Shown: positions 33,547-43,149 of the stretch, one piece after another
How the letters are laid out: every line of letters begins with the position of its first letter
Numbering within the stretch: the first letter of the stretch is position 1
Program-made: the position numbers and the translations under genes
Source of the DNA: Neolecta irregularis DAH-3
Taxonomy: Eukaryota; Ascomycota; Neolectomycetes; Neolectales; Neolectaceae
Reading direction: 5' to 3'
Length of the DNA: 45,902 nt
NCBI GenBank assembly: GCA_001929475.1
Contig: LXFE01000360.1
Span: 1 to 45,902, forward strand
Notes under the pieces: model-generated
Database searches by the model: none
The model's input: only the letters and a program-made list of their open reading frames with translations
Told to the model about the DNA's origin: nothing

Positions 33547-34539
33547 GTGTTTATGAATGAAGGCGGTTTTGATAATCTATGCTTTCTGACTCAGAACAAG
33601 TCGAACCCGTTGAGGAGAGATTTTCTCATGATCATCATCCAGAATCCCAGTGGATCAGCGATCTTGAAGAGGGGTATGGTCTCATCATTCGAGAGGGTGG
33701 ATTATCAAAGCTCTTAGAGAATGTCATAAATGGTTGCACAGCTGCCATGAAGAGCAAACGATAAATAGCACTTGCTAGACAGATTCGTCAAAGAGCAGAT
33801 TCTGACCTTGTGGTATTCTCTGGCCACAAGATCTTGGACGGCGTCAAACAACCTTCCGGTTCCTTTGCCAACGTTTTGTTTACTTTTCTGGATATATTCT
33901 GCCCGCATATTCGTAGAGACAGAGATGAGTTACGATCGAAGAAAAACCCAGCTTTCCATCCATGGACCAGATATCGACATACTCATCATTTCTTCGGGCT
34001 CCATGATTGTGCGATAGTGCGAGATGCGCCAAACAACCCAGCATAGCCCTTGGTGGTTTTTGTATCTAAGGTGGGGCGAATACCGAACTCTGAAAGTATG
34101 ATGACATTTCAATCATTCACATGATTAATAATACTCAAATGTATGTTATCAATGGTCAGATGTTTTCTGTTTTTGGATGTTTATGTACACTTTGAATCAG
34201 CTTCTTCGATTACAATAAAACATTTCTACGACTCGTTTCTCCCGCCTGGGCAGCCCGTGAAGCAGTGTGTTTGCAAGCATAGCATTGGTTGAGAGTTGGT
34301 GCCAACCCTTATCTTGAGTCTTTTTTCATCCTTTAATGCATTTATTGGTCTGAAACGGGGAGAAATTTGGTGCATCAAGTGATGGCTAAGTTTGAGAGTG
34401 TGTATCGCAATCTACACTCAATAGGGTTTGTCCATTATGATGTCACGAGCCCCGTGAAGAGCTTTGATATGGAGAAATTGACTGTGGGAACCCTTACTAT
34501 TAGTCGATTGAGAAAATAAATGTTTATCGCGGAGCAGCC
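33547..34539. other. Intergenic region with small unassigned frames
   Basis: No confident gene. Bases 33590-33764 hold an acidic open frame of uncertain status. A 45-codon frame at 34382-34519 reads MAKFESVYRNLHSIGFVHYD and faintly resembles the catalytic loop of a protein kinase, with no other kinase motif nearby. Confidence 0.4.
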
Positions 34540-35316
34540 AGTGTTCATGGGCCGAAACGGGCCATGTCACGTGATATTGAATAATACTAGGCAGCCCTTC
34601 CCCTCCCTTGTCTCCTCCGTAACTGCCTTCCTACCAGTCTCGCGTGCCCGCCTCTCCCATCTCTCCTGCCTCGCTCACCTCTCGCTTGCCCGCCTGCCTC
34701 GCTCACCTCTCACTCGCCCGCCCCGCCTCTCCTGTCTCGCCCGTCTCACTCTCCCGTCTGTCCTGCCCTTGCCCTCCCGCCTCTCCCGCTCGCCTGCCTC
34801 TCACACCTTCCGTCCTCGCGCGCCTCTCTCGCCTCGCGCAGCTGCTCTCCGCCAGACCGGTAAGGATGAGGTTAGGGTTAGGGTTAGCGAGTGCTTCCCT
34901 TCTGCTCCATGCAAAACACGTCCATCGATAATGCCGCATTCTCCGTCTTCCCGTCTGCACCTGCACCCAGACCTGCATTGCCCAGGCCTTTGCGACCATC
35001 TAGGGCCTTCATTGCTCGTGCTACACCCTGTTTCCCGCCCTGCACAGCCCTTTTGAAGATTTCTCCCGGCCATACCCCGGCTATCCCTTACAGGTGAGGT
35101 TTAGATAGCTTGTGTAAAATTAAATCTACAATTTTATCCCATACAACCACGCTCAACAATCTATAATCCTATAAATGCTTGCAACATCTAGCTACACCCT
35201 GCGTGCTTCAGGCTCAACAACTTGTACTTGCCGTCTGTCAGATGCATGCGTCCGCCACCACCCAAATTGGTTGCCACATGTGGCCGGGCCGCACCCTCAA
35301 AAAAGCCCATGGGCTG
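34540..35316 (+). mobile_element. Dispersed repeat copy B, C/T-rich core
   Basis: The left segment around 34546-34630 (catgggccgaaacgggcc, then tcacgtgatattgaataa) aligns with copy C at 36853-36940 over about 80 bp at roughly 80% identity by eye. A C/T-rich tract (34630-34855) follows, then telomeric units, then an AT-rich segment. The right segment (ccaccacccaaattggttgc, then cacatgtggccgggcc) aligns with copy C near 37258-37290. The right terminus seen in copies A and C is missing, so this copy is probably truncated. No transposase or reverse transcriptase frame. Confidence 0.6.
34870..34887 (+). repeat. Interstitial telomeric repeat (three GGTTAG units)
   Basis: ggttagggttagggttag lies within repeat copy B, immediately after its C/T-rich tract. 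It suggests TTAGGG-type telomeres and either telomere-associated origin of the element or repair-linked insertion. Confidence 0.8.
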
Positions 35317-36144
35317 TTTTAGCATTATTCTTTGGAGGATTTGCAATCGACAAGGAGTGACTTTTTCCTGAACCCTTTCCAAACACGTTGATCTGGGATA
35401 ACTTTGGAGCAGAGAGACAATCAAAAGGGGTCCAGAACGGTGCAATTTCTCCTTTCTCTTGCTTTCTAGTCTCAACTTTTTGCTATAGACTTATAATCGC
35501 AGAAAGGGCCATACACAATCTTTGCTCATTGTAATAGCGGATCGGCGTTTAATCTTTTTTTTATAACATGTTTTGCAATAATCTAACAAACCTAAGGGAA
35601 ATGACCGTTGGGTGCTTGTGCTTATCATACTGCCAAATACCAGGGATAAGGTAATGCCATCGGTTTTCCGGTAGAAAGGGGTTTCCAAATGATGATTTTT
35701 GCGGAGGAGGAAAAAGGGTGAGTATTGTAATGATTGCGTTTGAGATTACGACCGCAGGAAAAAAGGAGGGCAGAGTATTTGTCTTTTAGGCTGTGAGAGA
35801 GTGCGGGAAAGGAAGGAAAGTGCATGGGTTTGTACTAAAGGACGGCATACTGGAATGACTGAGGATACAGGCCAAAGGCAAGTATGGGAGTGAGTTAATA
35901 TTGTGGTGAGGTGGAGGAAGGTTTGGTTATGATGATGTGTGAAAAATGTGTCTCGTACCACAAGCTGATAGAGAACTACTAAAAGCAGATGAAAAGCGGA
36001 ATGTTTGTAGGTACGAGTTGAGTCTGGGTGGAAATATTCTGAAATCAGCCGATTCAACAGTCGCCGTTTGGAAATTAGTGAATATAATAGCCGAGAGAAA
36101 AAGTATAAGATCACTGTTATGCGCACGTAGAATCTATAATCTCA
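35317..36144. other. Intergenic region
   Basis: About 830 bp. A 126-codon minus-strand frame at 35746-36126 is Leu/His/Ser-rich with no family resemblance. I see no gene; the end nearest 36144 should be the promoter of the secreted protein gene. Confidence 0.45.
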
Positions 36145-36552
36145 ATGAATTTTCTTGCATTCCTCGCCGGCTTCCCTTTGGCATTTGGTATTGCACAGAA
36201 CAAAAATAGTACCCAAAATTGGCAATTTAAAAACCTCGGTGGAGGAATTTTCTCCTTGCATTTCGATCACAAATCTATTCTCGTATCTAACCAATTATCT
36301 TCTACATTGGCAATGTCATTACAGAATCACAAATTAATAGGTTCCGATGGAAAATCTTGTATAGAGGCCATCTCCAAGGGTCAAATGATGAATTACAGCA
36401 CTGGCTCCTGTCTCTACCATGGTTTTGATATTGTGGACAACAAGATTACACATGATGGACTCGAGATATTCTATCAATGCAAGACTTCAAATACCATAAC
36501 CATGTCCTGGTCGCTAGAATGTGAAACACTGGGTACGATTGAACGAGTCTAA
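36145..36552 (+). CDS. Putative secreted protein, orphan
   Basis: Intronless frame of 135 residues with an ATG start. MNFLAFLAGFPLAFGIAQ is a typical signal peptide. The mature part (NSTQNWQFKNLGGGIFSLHF then DHKSILVSNQLSS, KSCIEAISKG, STGSCLYHGFDIVDNK, GLEIFYQCKTSNTITMSWSL and ECETLG) has four Cys, two possible N-glycosylation sequons near the ends (NST, NYS) and beta-rich composition. The spacing of aromatic residues resembles small extracellular beta-sandwich proteins. I recognise no family. It sits between repeat copies B and C, 3 kb from another putative secreted orphan. Confidence 0.6.
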   Translation: MNFLAFLAGFPLAFGIAQNKNSTQNWQFKNLGGGIFSLHFDHKSILVSNQLSSTLAMSLQNHKLIGSDGKSCIEAISKGQMMNYSTGSCLYHGFDIVDNKITHDGLEIFYQCKTSNTITMSWSLECETLGTIERV

Positions 36553-36802
36553 TGTATGTGCAAAATCCCCGACCTTGAACTGACAGAAAGAATAGTGTGC
36601 CCCGATGAAGAGAACCATAGTATATACACAGACTTGTGGTACAGAGACACATTGGTCTCAATATTTCATTGTAATTGATTCTAAATCCTGTTCCAAGCAT
36701 TTGAATGTGGAGTGTACTGCACATTTGTGTTCGTGACAATCCTTAATCCACAATAAACTACGGGCGGGCGGGTCAACAAATCTTCGGTGGGGGGCCGGCG
36801 GA

Positions 36803-37307
36803 AGTGTTGGGGACTGGCCTTGGACTTAAGAAAAAGCCCGGCCAATTTGCCCATGGGCCTAAAGGGCTATTTCACGTGATGTTCAGTAATACTATGCGGC
36901 CCTCTCCTCCCATGTCACCTCCCTAACCGCCTTCATACCCGCCTTCATACCCGCCTCGCCAGTCCATCTCGCCCTCCTTGCGCGCTACTCCAGCCTCGCC
37001 CCCAGTGTCCACCTCGCGCTCCCGTCTCGCCCGCTCCTCTCTCGCGCAACTCTCCCACCTCGCGTGCCCGCCTCGCGCCCCTGTCTCGCGCACCCGTTTG
37101 GCCTGTTTGGCCCACCTGCCTTGCCCACCTTGCCCACCCACTTATCAGTTCCCTTCTTGCCAATATTTAGATAGATATACAGAATTATATACATAATATA
37201 GCAATTTATACTTGCTTTTTAACACATTCCTGCCTTGCCCATCTCTGTCCTGAATGCCACCACTCAAGTTGGATGTCACATGTTAGGCCCGGCCCGTCCC
37301 CAACACT
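36803..37307. mobile_element. Dispersed repeat copy C with terminal inverted repeats (MITE-like)
   Basis: The left end agtgttggggactggcc (36803-36819) and the right end ggcccgtccccaacact (37291-37307) are reverse complements over 12 perfect plus several further bases, giving an element of about 505 bp. The interior has the shared segment around tcacgtgatgttcagtaa, a C/T-rich tract (36900-37140) and an AT-rich stretch. No coding capacity. A target-site duplication is not obvious. Copies A and B share parts of it, so it is a non-autonomous family, probably a DNA-transposon derivative. Confidence 0.65.
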
Positions 37308-37941
37308 GCCCAGAATGCTAGCCTGGCCCTCGGAGCACGCAATGGACTGTGATTATGACGCTATATTTAGAACTGGCGTTTTCATCGAGTTGCTGTACAT
37401 TGATTATTATAATGATCTGCATTTCGCACAAAATAAGAGCATCTAGAGGTCGTTCGGGCGTTTGAAGCACCCTGATTTTACAACAATCCGGATTTTCCGG
37501 AGCAGAATAGAGCAGGTGACTCAATAACTAAAGCAATGCTTAATCAATCGACATGGCCTTTTCCTACATCTCTCTACCAGTTGCGCGGTTCTATCTTTTG
37601 TTGACAAATCCATTCAACATTATCTGCGCTGGCGGAGTAAACCGGCGCCACAATCTCACATGCTACCGCCGAGTCAAACAGCAAAAATAAACAATGAAAC
37701 GTGTTCGTTTCAAGAAAACTGGCAGTTGGAGCCGAGTAGCAGACAGATCCGATTTCTATTCGCTAGATAGAGGCGGTGCGAGTATTCCCCCAATAGTCAG
37801 TGCTGGGAAAGCCATACCCAAAGCGGCGGCTGTAATTTTGCTTATCAAGATAACATTCTTCTGTTTACCACTCCCTCTGTTTACCATCACTTGCCGCATC
37901 TCACCTTTATAACCTGCAAAGCATCGACCCTGCCATTCGAC
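37308..37941. other. Intergenic region upstream of the ammonium transporter
   Basis: Holds the presumed AMT promoter, including a GATA palindrome (37842-37853) and a Gcn4/AP-1-type TGACTCA at 37517-37523. A 72-codon frame at 37694-37912 begins MKRVRFKKTGSWSRVADRSD; it could be a tiny gene or part of the AMT leader and has no recognised family. Confidence 0.5.
37842..37853. promoter_or_regulatory. Paired inverted GATA sites upstream of AMT
   Basis: ttatcaagataa is a palindrome of two GATAA sites about 90 bp before the ammonium transporter ATG. Fungal GATA factors (AreA, Nit2, Gln3) activate ammonium transporter genes when preferred nitrogen is scarce, so nitrogen-catabolite control is a reasonable inference. 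Confidence 0.5.
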
Positions 37942-39737
37942 ATGGATCACTACAACGGAACTGGGGCAACCGGTGGAGATTCTCGTATCCCCTGCGATCT
38001 GCCAATAATCTAATCGAAAGGCACTGTCAACCTAAATCAACGGTATAATCCTGGGGATATGGCCTGGATATTGGCTTCCACTGCCCTCGTCTGGCTCATG
38101 ATCCCCGGCGTTGGTTTCTTTTATTCCGGACTGTTTGGCCCTCGAAAAAATCCTCAAACCAATCAAATAGGGCTCGAAGAAAGTCGGCTCTCTCCCTGAT
38201 CTTGCTTACTATAATGTCCACCGCAGTCGTCTCGTTTCAGGCATCACTCTCGCGTTATCTAATCTCTCCACTAACCTCTCAAAAGTGGTTCTTTTGGGGC
38301 TACAGTCTGGCTTTTTCTCACAGTGCCGGCTTGTTTATTGGCGACCTGGCAAACTTTGGATTTAAAGGGGTACTTGGTCGAGTGTCTGTCGGATCCCCGT
38401 TCATCCCCGACGCGCTCTATGCGGTTTATCAATTGATGTTCGCTTGCAGTAAGCAGTCAAAGATTCCCCTGTTTCTAACATCCGCATAGTTACTCCCGCT
38501 CGTACTCCCATTTGTGATGTGCTAAAAATAATTATTTAGTTGCTATTGGTGCTGCTTCAGAACGGGGACGTTTGCTTCCGTGTATCGTGTTCATATTTGT
38601 CTGGTCAACCCTTGTATACGATGTCATCGCTTGCTGGACATGGAATCCCAGCGGTTGGATGTTCAAGATGGGCAGTATTGACTTTGCCGGGGGATCTCCC
38701 GTACCTTTTTGTATTTGAATTCTCGCCGATGATTAGGTCCATATTTCATCCGGTAGCGCTGCCCTGGCTTATTCACTGATGCTTGGAAAGCGGCATGGTA
38801 AGGATTTGTCAACTTACAGCTAATTCCAGGTCATGGCACCAACGAGCTCAATTTTCGACCACACAATGTCACACACGTCGCCCTTGGAACTGCTTTGCTA
38901 TGGTTTGGATGGTTCGGGTTTAATGGTGGTTCCGCAGGAGGTGCAAACCTCCGAGCTGTTTCGGCTTGTATCGTCACAAATTTGGCTGCGAGTACCGGCG
39001 CAATCACTTGGGTTCTTCTTGATTTAAATTTCGAAAAGAAATGGACTACTGTGGGGTTCTGCTCTGGTGCTGTTGCCGGGCTAGGTATAATGCCGCGTTT
39101 CATTTGTTTGACAATTAGTGGCTATTACCCCGGGTTCCGGGTTTGTCCCGCCCTGGACGGCCGTAATCTTTGGCATCCTTGGAAGTGCGGCTTGCAATTA
39201 TGCAACAAAGATCAAATACTGGCTCGGTATCGACGACGCGCTCGATATATTTGCCATCCACGGCATTGGTGGTCTCGTGGGCAACATATTGTCGCAAGTA
39301 TCTGTCATTCACGCAGCTGATCAGAAAGTGGGATTTTCGCTGCAGACTACATTGCTGCTCTCGATGGAGTCACCGTCATCCCAGGTGGATGGCTTAACCA
39401 TCATTGGATACAGTTGGGATACCAGCTCGCCGATTCAATGGCATGTATGGCTTACTCATTCGTCGTAACGTGTATCATTCTTTTCATCATGAACCTAATA
39501 CCGGGGCTCTCACTTCGAGTGCCAATTGAGGGCGAACTCGCCGGTATTGACGACTACGAGGGCGGAGAATTTGCATACGATTACGTCGAAAATGAACGAG
39601 ACTATCGATCGCGAGCTGATCTGGAAACTTCGATTCTTGATGTCAAAAAGGCAGATGATGGTGCCAGAGCAATAGACATGTCAACACTTCACATTGACAA
39701 GTCGATTCATAGTAGTCACGACGAACCCCCGCAATAG
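37942..39737 (+). CDS. Ammonium transporter, Mep/Amt family
   Basis: Plasma-membrane ammonium permease with 11 expected membrane helices. Spliced sequence matches the family throughout: YNPGDMAWILASTALVWLMI then PGVGFFYSGLARRKSALSLI, MSTAVVSFQWFFWGYSLAFS, FIGDLANFGFKGVLG, YAVYQLMFACITPALAIGAA then SERGRLLPCIVFIFVWSTLV, CWTWNPSGWMFKMGSIDFAG, GTNELNFRPHNVTHVALGTA then LLWFGWFGFNGGSAGGANLR, AITPGSGFVPPWTAVIFGIL, IDDALDIFAIHGIGGLVGNI (first channel His), GIFAADYIAALDGVTVIPGG then WLNHHWIQLGYQLADS (second His region) and MNLIPGLSLRV. The cytosolic tail includes YEGGEFAYDYVENE. About nine introns; two (38241-38285 and 39294-39328) have GC donors, and a 12-nt exon lies at 38490-38501. Confidence 0.94.
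38241..38285 (+). other. GC-AG intron in AMT (45 bp)
   Basis: TTT CAG|GCATCA...TCAAAAG|TGG TTC TTT TGG restores STAVVSFQWFFWGYSLAFS, a nearly invariant Amt segment. The branch site candidate ctaacc lies 11 bases from the acceptor. No GT alternative exists in phase. Confidence 0.92.
38490..38501 (+). other. 12-nt microexon in AMT
   Basis: The exon TTACTCCCGCTC lies between a 41-bp intron (38449-38489) and a 38-bp intron (38502-38539). Joining the three pieces gives FACITPALAIGAASERGR, the invariant Amt motif; skipping the exon would delete four residues in a membrane helix. Confidence 0.88.
39294..39328 (+). other. GC-AG intron in AMT (35 bp)
   Basis: ATA TTG TC|GCAAGT...CAGAAAG|T GGG ATT TTC restores GNILSGIFAADYIAALDG. 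The donor GCAAGT is the strongest known form of GC donor. The GT two bases downstream gives the wrong phase with every AG in reach. Confidence 0.85.
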
Positions 39738-40013
39738 TTTGTAATTTTTTGTACGCATTGTATTCCAGTCGTTGAGTTTGAAATCAAGATGGATTAATTC
39801 TAAAAAAGAAATGGATTTATCAGAATTATCTTGTATTAAATGTCGCTTGAAAAAGGTCGAGTAGGAACAGCCGTAAAATATTCGAAGCAGACTCTGTTCA
39901 TATACATCACTCCTTATTCCCAATCCACCACCGAAAACTATTCTCCGCTGCCTTATTTCCTACCCGTTCACAGCAGACTTACTTCCATCCCGATTTCGCA
40001 TTATTGATCCACA

Positions 40014-42864
40014 ATGACTCTTCCCGGTCATCAACATCGAATATCGTCAAGCCGTACAAAGTTAATCGAGAACTCCTCCGGCAAGCGTTATGGAACACCC
40101 CCTTCCGAACCGTCACGCCTACGCTCAGTGTTTTCTGCTGACGATGTTATGGTATATATCATGCGCCAATGTAGAGACTAGAATTTAGGACGAGGGAGAT
40201 AGTTCTTCGGTAATTGCTAGGGATGCAAATGGTAGTCTTCCCCAGACCTTTAGGATTGACTCGTCCTTAGGATCGGTGATATATAATCTGGGCAATGAGT
40301 TTGATCTCTTTGCCCAGATGTTTGAACAGTTGCGAAATCGTGAACTTTTTGGGGATAAAGGATTAATTTCAGAATTTTTGGCATTAGCAAACGACAAGTA
40401 ACGGAAAAGTATATAGCTATTTCTGACCATTTCAGGGTGGAAGAAATGAAGAAGTATGACGATGACGAGACCAGTATCGAGATGTGGGAACTGGAACTGA
40501 GATTATGGAACCTTGTGCAGAATCTATACAAGTATCATTTGATTCAGCGATAGATACTGATTCAGTTTTCGCGTTTATGGGGTTCCAGAGCCACCCCTTG
40601 TACACGCCTACTCGTCGAATGTTGTTCTGGAGGACAAACTCACCTATGAAAATCCCCAGGCTATGGAGAATAGGGTATCTCGCAAAAGACATTTCGCCCG
40701 CTTATATCACCAGATTGTCCTCAATTGGCTGCGTGCATTTGGTCCAGAACCTCCAGAGCTGGAAATCCAAGGCAATGGATGGCTTCATTCCCGAGAAAAC
40801 ATCAAGAAATACAAAAGATCACATCTTCCTCTACCAGCCGACACACATATAACCGAACTCGATCCTGATGCTCCAACTCGCCAGGAGAAATCCCTTGCAG
40901 ATGGAGATGCTGATTTTGAGCACGCTCTATTGAGGACAGTCTTTGCATTCATCCGGATTGGTGAATTTGATCGAGCTGCTCAACTATGTAGGGATGCAAA
41001 TAATCATTGGAGAGCAGCCAGTCTTGCTGGAGCCCAAGAATTCAAAAATCCAAGAATTGACGATGGCGATGTGGAAAATCAGGAGCCCAGCGGTACGAAA
41101 CGCAAGGCTTTGTGGAGACGAATGTGTCTTGTTATCTCGAAACAGTCAAACGTAGATGTCTATGAACGAGCTCTATATGGAGCACTTTGCGGAGATCAAC
41201 ATACAACCATGATGGTTTGCGAGACATGGGAAGACTTGCTCTGGGCTTACATCAACTCTATATGCGAGTATCAAGCTGAAATGGTGCAACTTTCCTTTTT
41301 TACTTTTTAATTTTAGAACCTTTGCATTCATAACCGCATAAACCTCAAGAAATTTAATGACACGCCGAGCTGCGATGCATCATCTGCGGGCCAAGCCCTT
41401 GAATTTTTGACACACCATCCTTCTGAGTTGATACGGTAATCTTTTATCTAGACTTGTTTAATGTATTTCAGTCAAGCATCTTCTCACCCGTTTCGTATCA
41501 TTATATCCCATATAATTTCGAATCGAGTGGACGATTTAGTTCAAGTCATGCACGAACAATTACAAATGATTAGAGATGGGAGCGGGGAGATCCGAGATGA
41601 CCAGTTCCCTTCGATTTTACGGGTTGTAACTCACTTTTTGTTAGCCTTGAGGCTTGCAGGTATTCAAGTTGATGAGATTGCATCAACTGCTTTGGTGAGC
41701 GCGTATGTCGAAATGTTGAGTTGTGCAGGACATGGCGATTTTGTTCCTCTTTACGCATCTCAATTATCTCACGATGCCAGTGTGGAAGCATATGCACAAT
41801 TCCTCTGCGGTATGTCTTTATTGGTATTGATATTTACAATCAAGGAGTCGAAGATGAGACTGCTCGAATCAAGCAGATGCAACATGCATTGTATTATCGA
41901 CTTGATATTCCAAGTACAATTCGCCGAGTCGTTGATATTGTTCTTGCAGAACATGCAAATTACCATCTAGAGCCACGCCCCGTGTTAACAGACATCAACG
42001 ACCCTCTTGATGCTTCTGAAGAACGTCAGATAAGAGCTTTGGAATGGATGATGCTCTCTGATGACCTCCGATTTGATAGAATACAAGCTGGAAATGTCTT
42101 GTATAGAAGTTTCCTCTGTAAGTCCCGGAATGTTTTTGGGTTCTCATGGAAGCTTGTGGAAGGATACATGCTGCACAAGCACTCAACCTACGTCTTCCTC
42201 ATTCTCGACTAGTTTCACAGGAAATTGAAGATGAGATCCCCGATGATGATCCGAGGATAAGGAATGCCGTGGAATACCTTGACCATGGTGCATTATGCGA
42301 AGCTTTTGTGCGATATGACATGTGGAGAAAGGTCATTACTGCGAAGTCAGCCTTGTATGTAATATTTTAGCGATTCTAATGGAGTAGAAAAGGGCGTAAG
42401 GATACCTATGGAATGAAAACGTGGAAGATGGAGGTTGACGCTGCGGTGGAAGCCGTTGCTGTAGCTGTGAACGAGCTGATTGCACACGGTCGGCTCAATC
42501 CATTATCACTAGGTGATTTTGAGAATGAAGGTATATCACTCGATGTTTTATGTTGACGGGAGATCCTCAAACGTGGCGTGAGCTTTTGCATCTTGGAAAT
42601 ATATATGTTCCCCAACTAATTTTGCTGCTTCACGAGGTATACTACGAAAGCCGGGTTGCGAATCCGAAATACCTTGAAGAGTGCCTGCAACTAGCGAATC
42701 TAGTAGCGGATGAAAAACACGGTATTTATCTCGTTTTTAAAGAAGCGGGACGATTAGCCGAGTATGTCGACAAAGTTGGAAACAGCAGTGAAAGCATGAT
42801 TGAAAGGGAAAATCGGATATGGCATGTTCAAGTTGTACATCACGAAAAGTTTGGAATGAGGTAA
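40014..42864 (+). CDS. NUP84: Nuclear pore complex protein Nup84/Nup107
   Basis: Alpha-helical scaffold subunit of the Y-shaped (Nup84/Nup107-160) complex. Landmarks: FDLFAQMFEQLRNRELFGDK, ETSIEMWELELRLWNLVQNL, YHQIVLNWLRAFGPEPPELE, ADFEHALLRTVFAFIRIGEF then DRAAQLCRDANNHWRAASLA, NQEPSGTKRKALWRRMCLVI, YERALYGALCGDQHTTMMVC then ETWEDLLWAYINS, the segment shared by Nup84 and Nup107. The C-terminal half has LDASEERQIRALEWMMLSDD-like and SRPCAIS-unrelated helical repeats, ending LQLANLVADEKHGIYLVFKE then AGRLAEYVDKVGN. Roughly seven short introns. ATG at 40014 opens MTLPGHQHRISSSRTKLIEN. Confidence 0.85.
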
Positions 42865-43149
42865 TATTTACCTTTTAAATTATGCACGCCATTTCTTTTA
42901 TTGAATGAATAGCCCATAAAATACCATATCGACTAATGCCCATCAAAACTAAGCCAGGGTTGCCACCACGACAAATTATCCCGCTATCAAATGAACCAAC
43001 CATCAAGGACGAAATAACATGAATCCCGCTGCCCAGAAATATATTATCTTACAAAACAATGCCAAACAAAAAAGAGAATAAAGATCAACTTGTCAAAGCT
43101 TCAATTCCTCCAAAATCCGCGCCGCCATATTCTTTAAATTAGCAAGATA
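42865..43149. other. Convergent intergenic spacer
   Basis: About 285 bp, AT-rich, between the stop codons of NUP84 and KIN1. Nothing recognised beyond presumed 3' ends. Confidence 0.5.

Noticed and set aside
34520-35073. Long frames on both strands of copy B
   Set aside because: Same composition artefact; sequence is shared with other repeat copies and has no domain.
35746-36126. 126-codon minus-strand frame
   Set aside because: His/Leu/Ser-rich, no family, overlaps the promoter of the secreted protein gene.
37694-37912. 72-codon frame upstream of AMT
   Set aside because: It begins with a good ATG but covers the likely promoter GATA sites and matches no family; kept only as a note.
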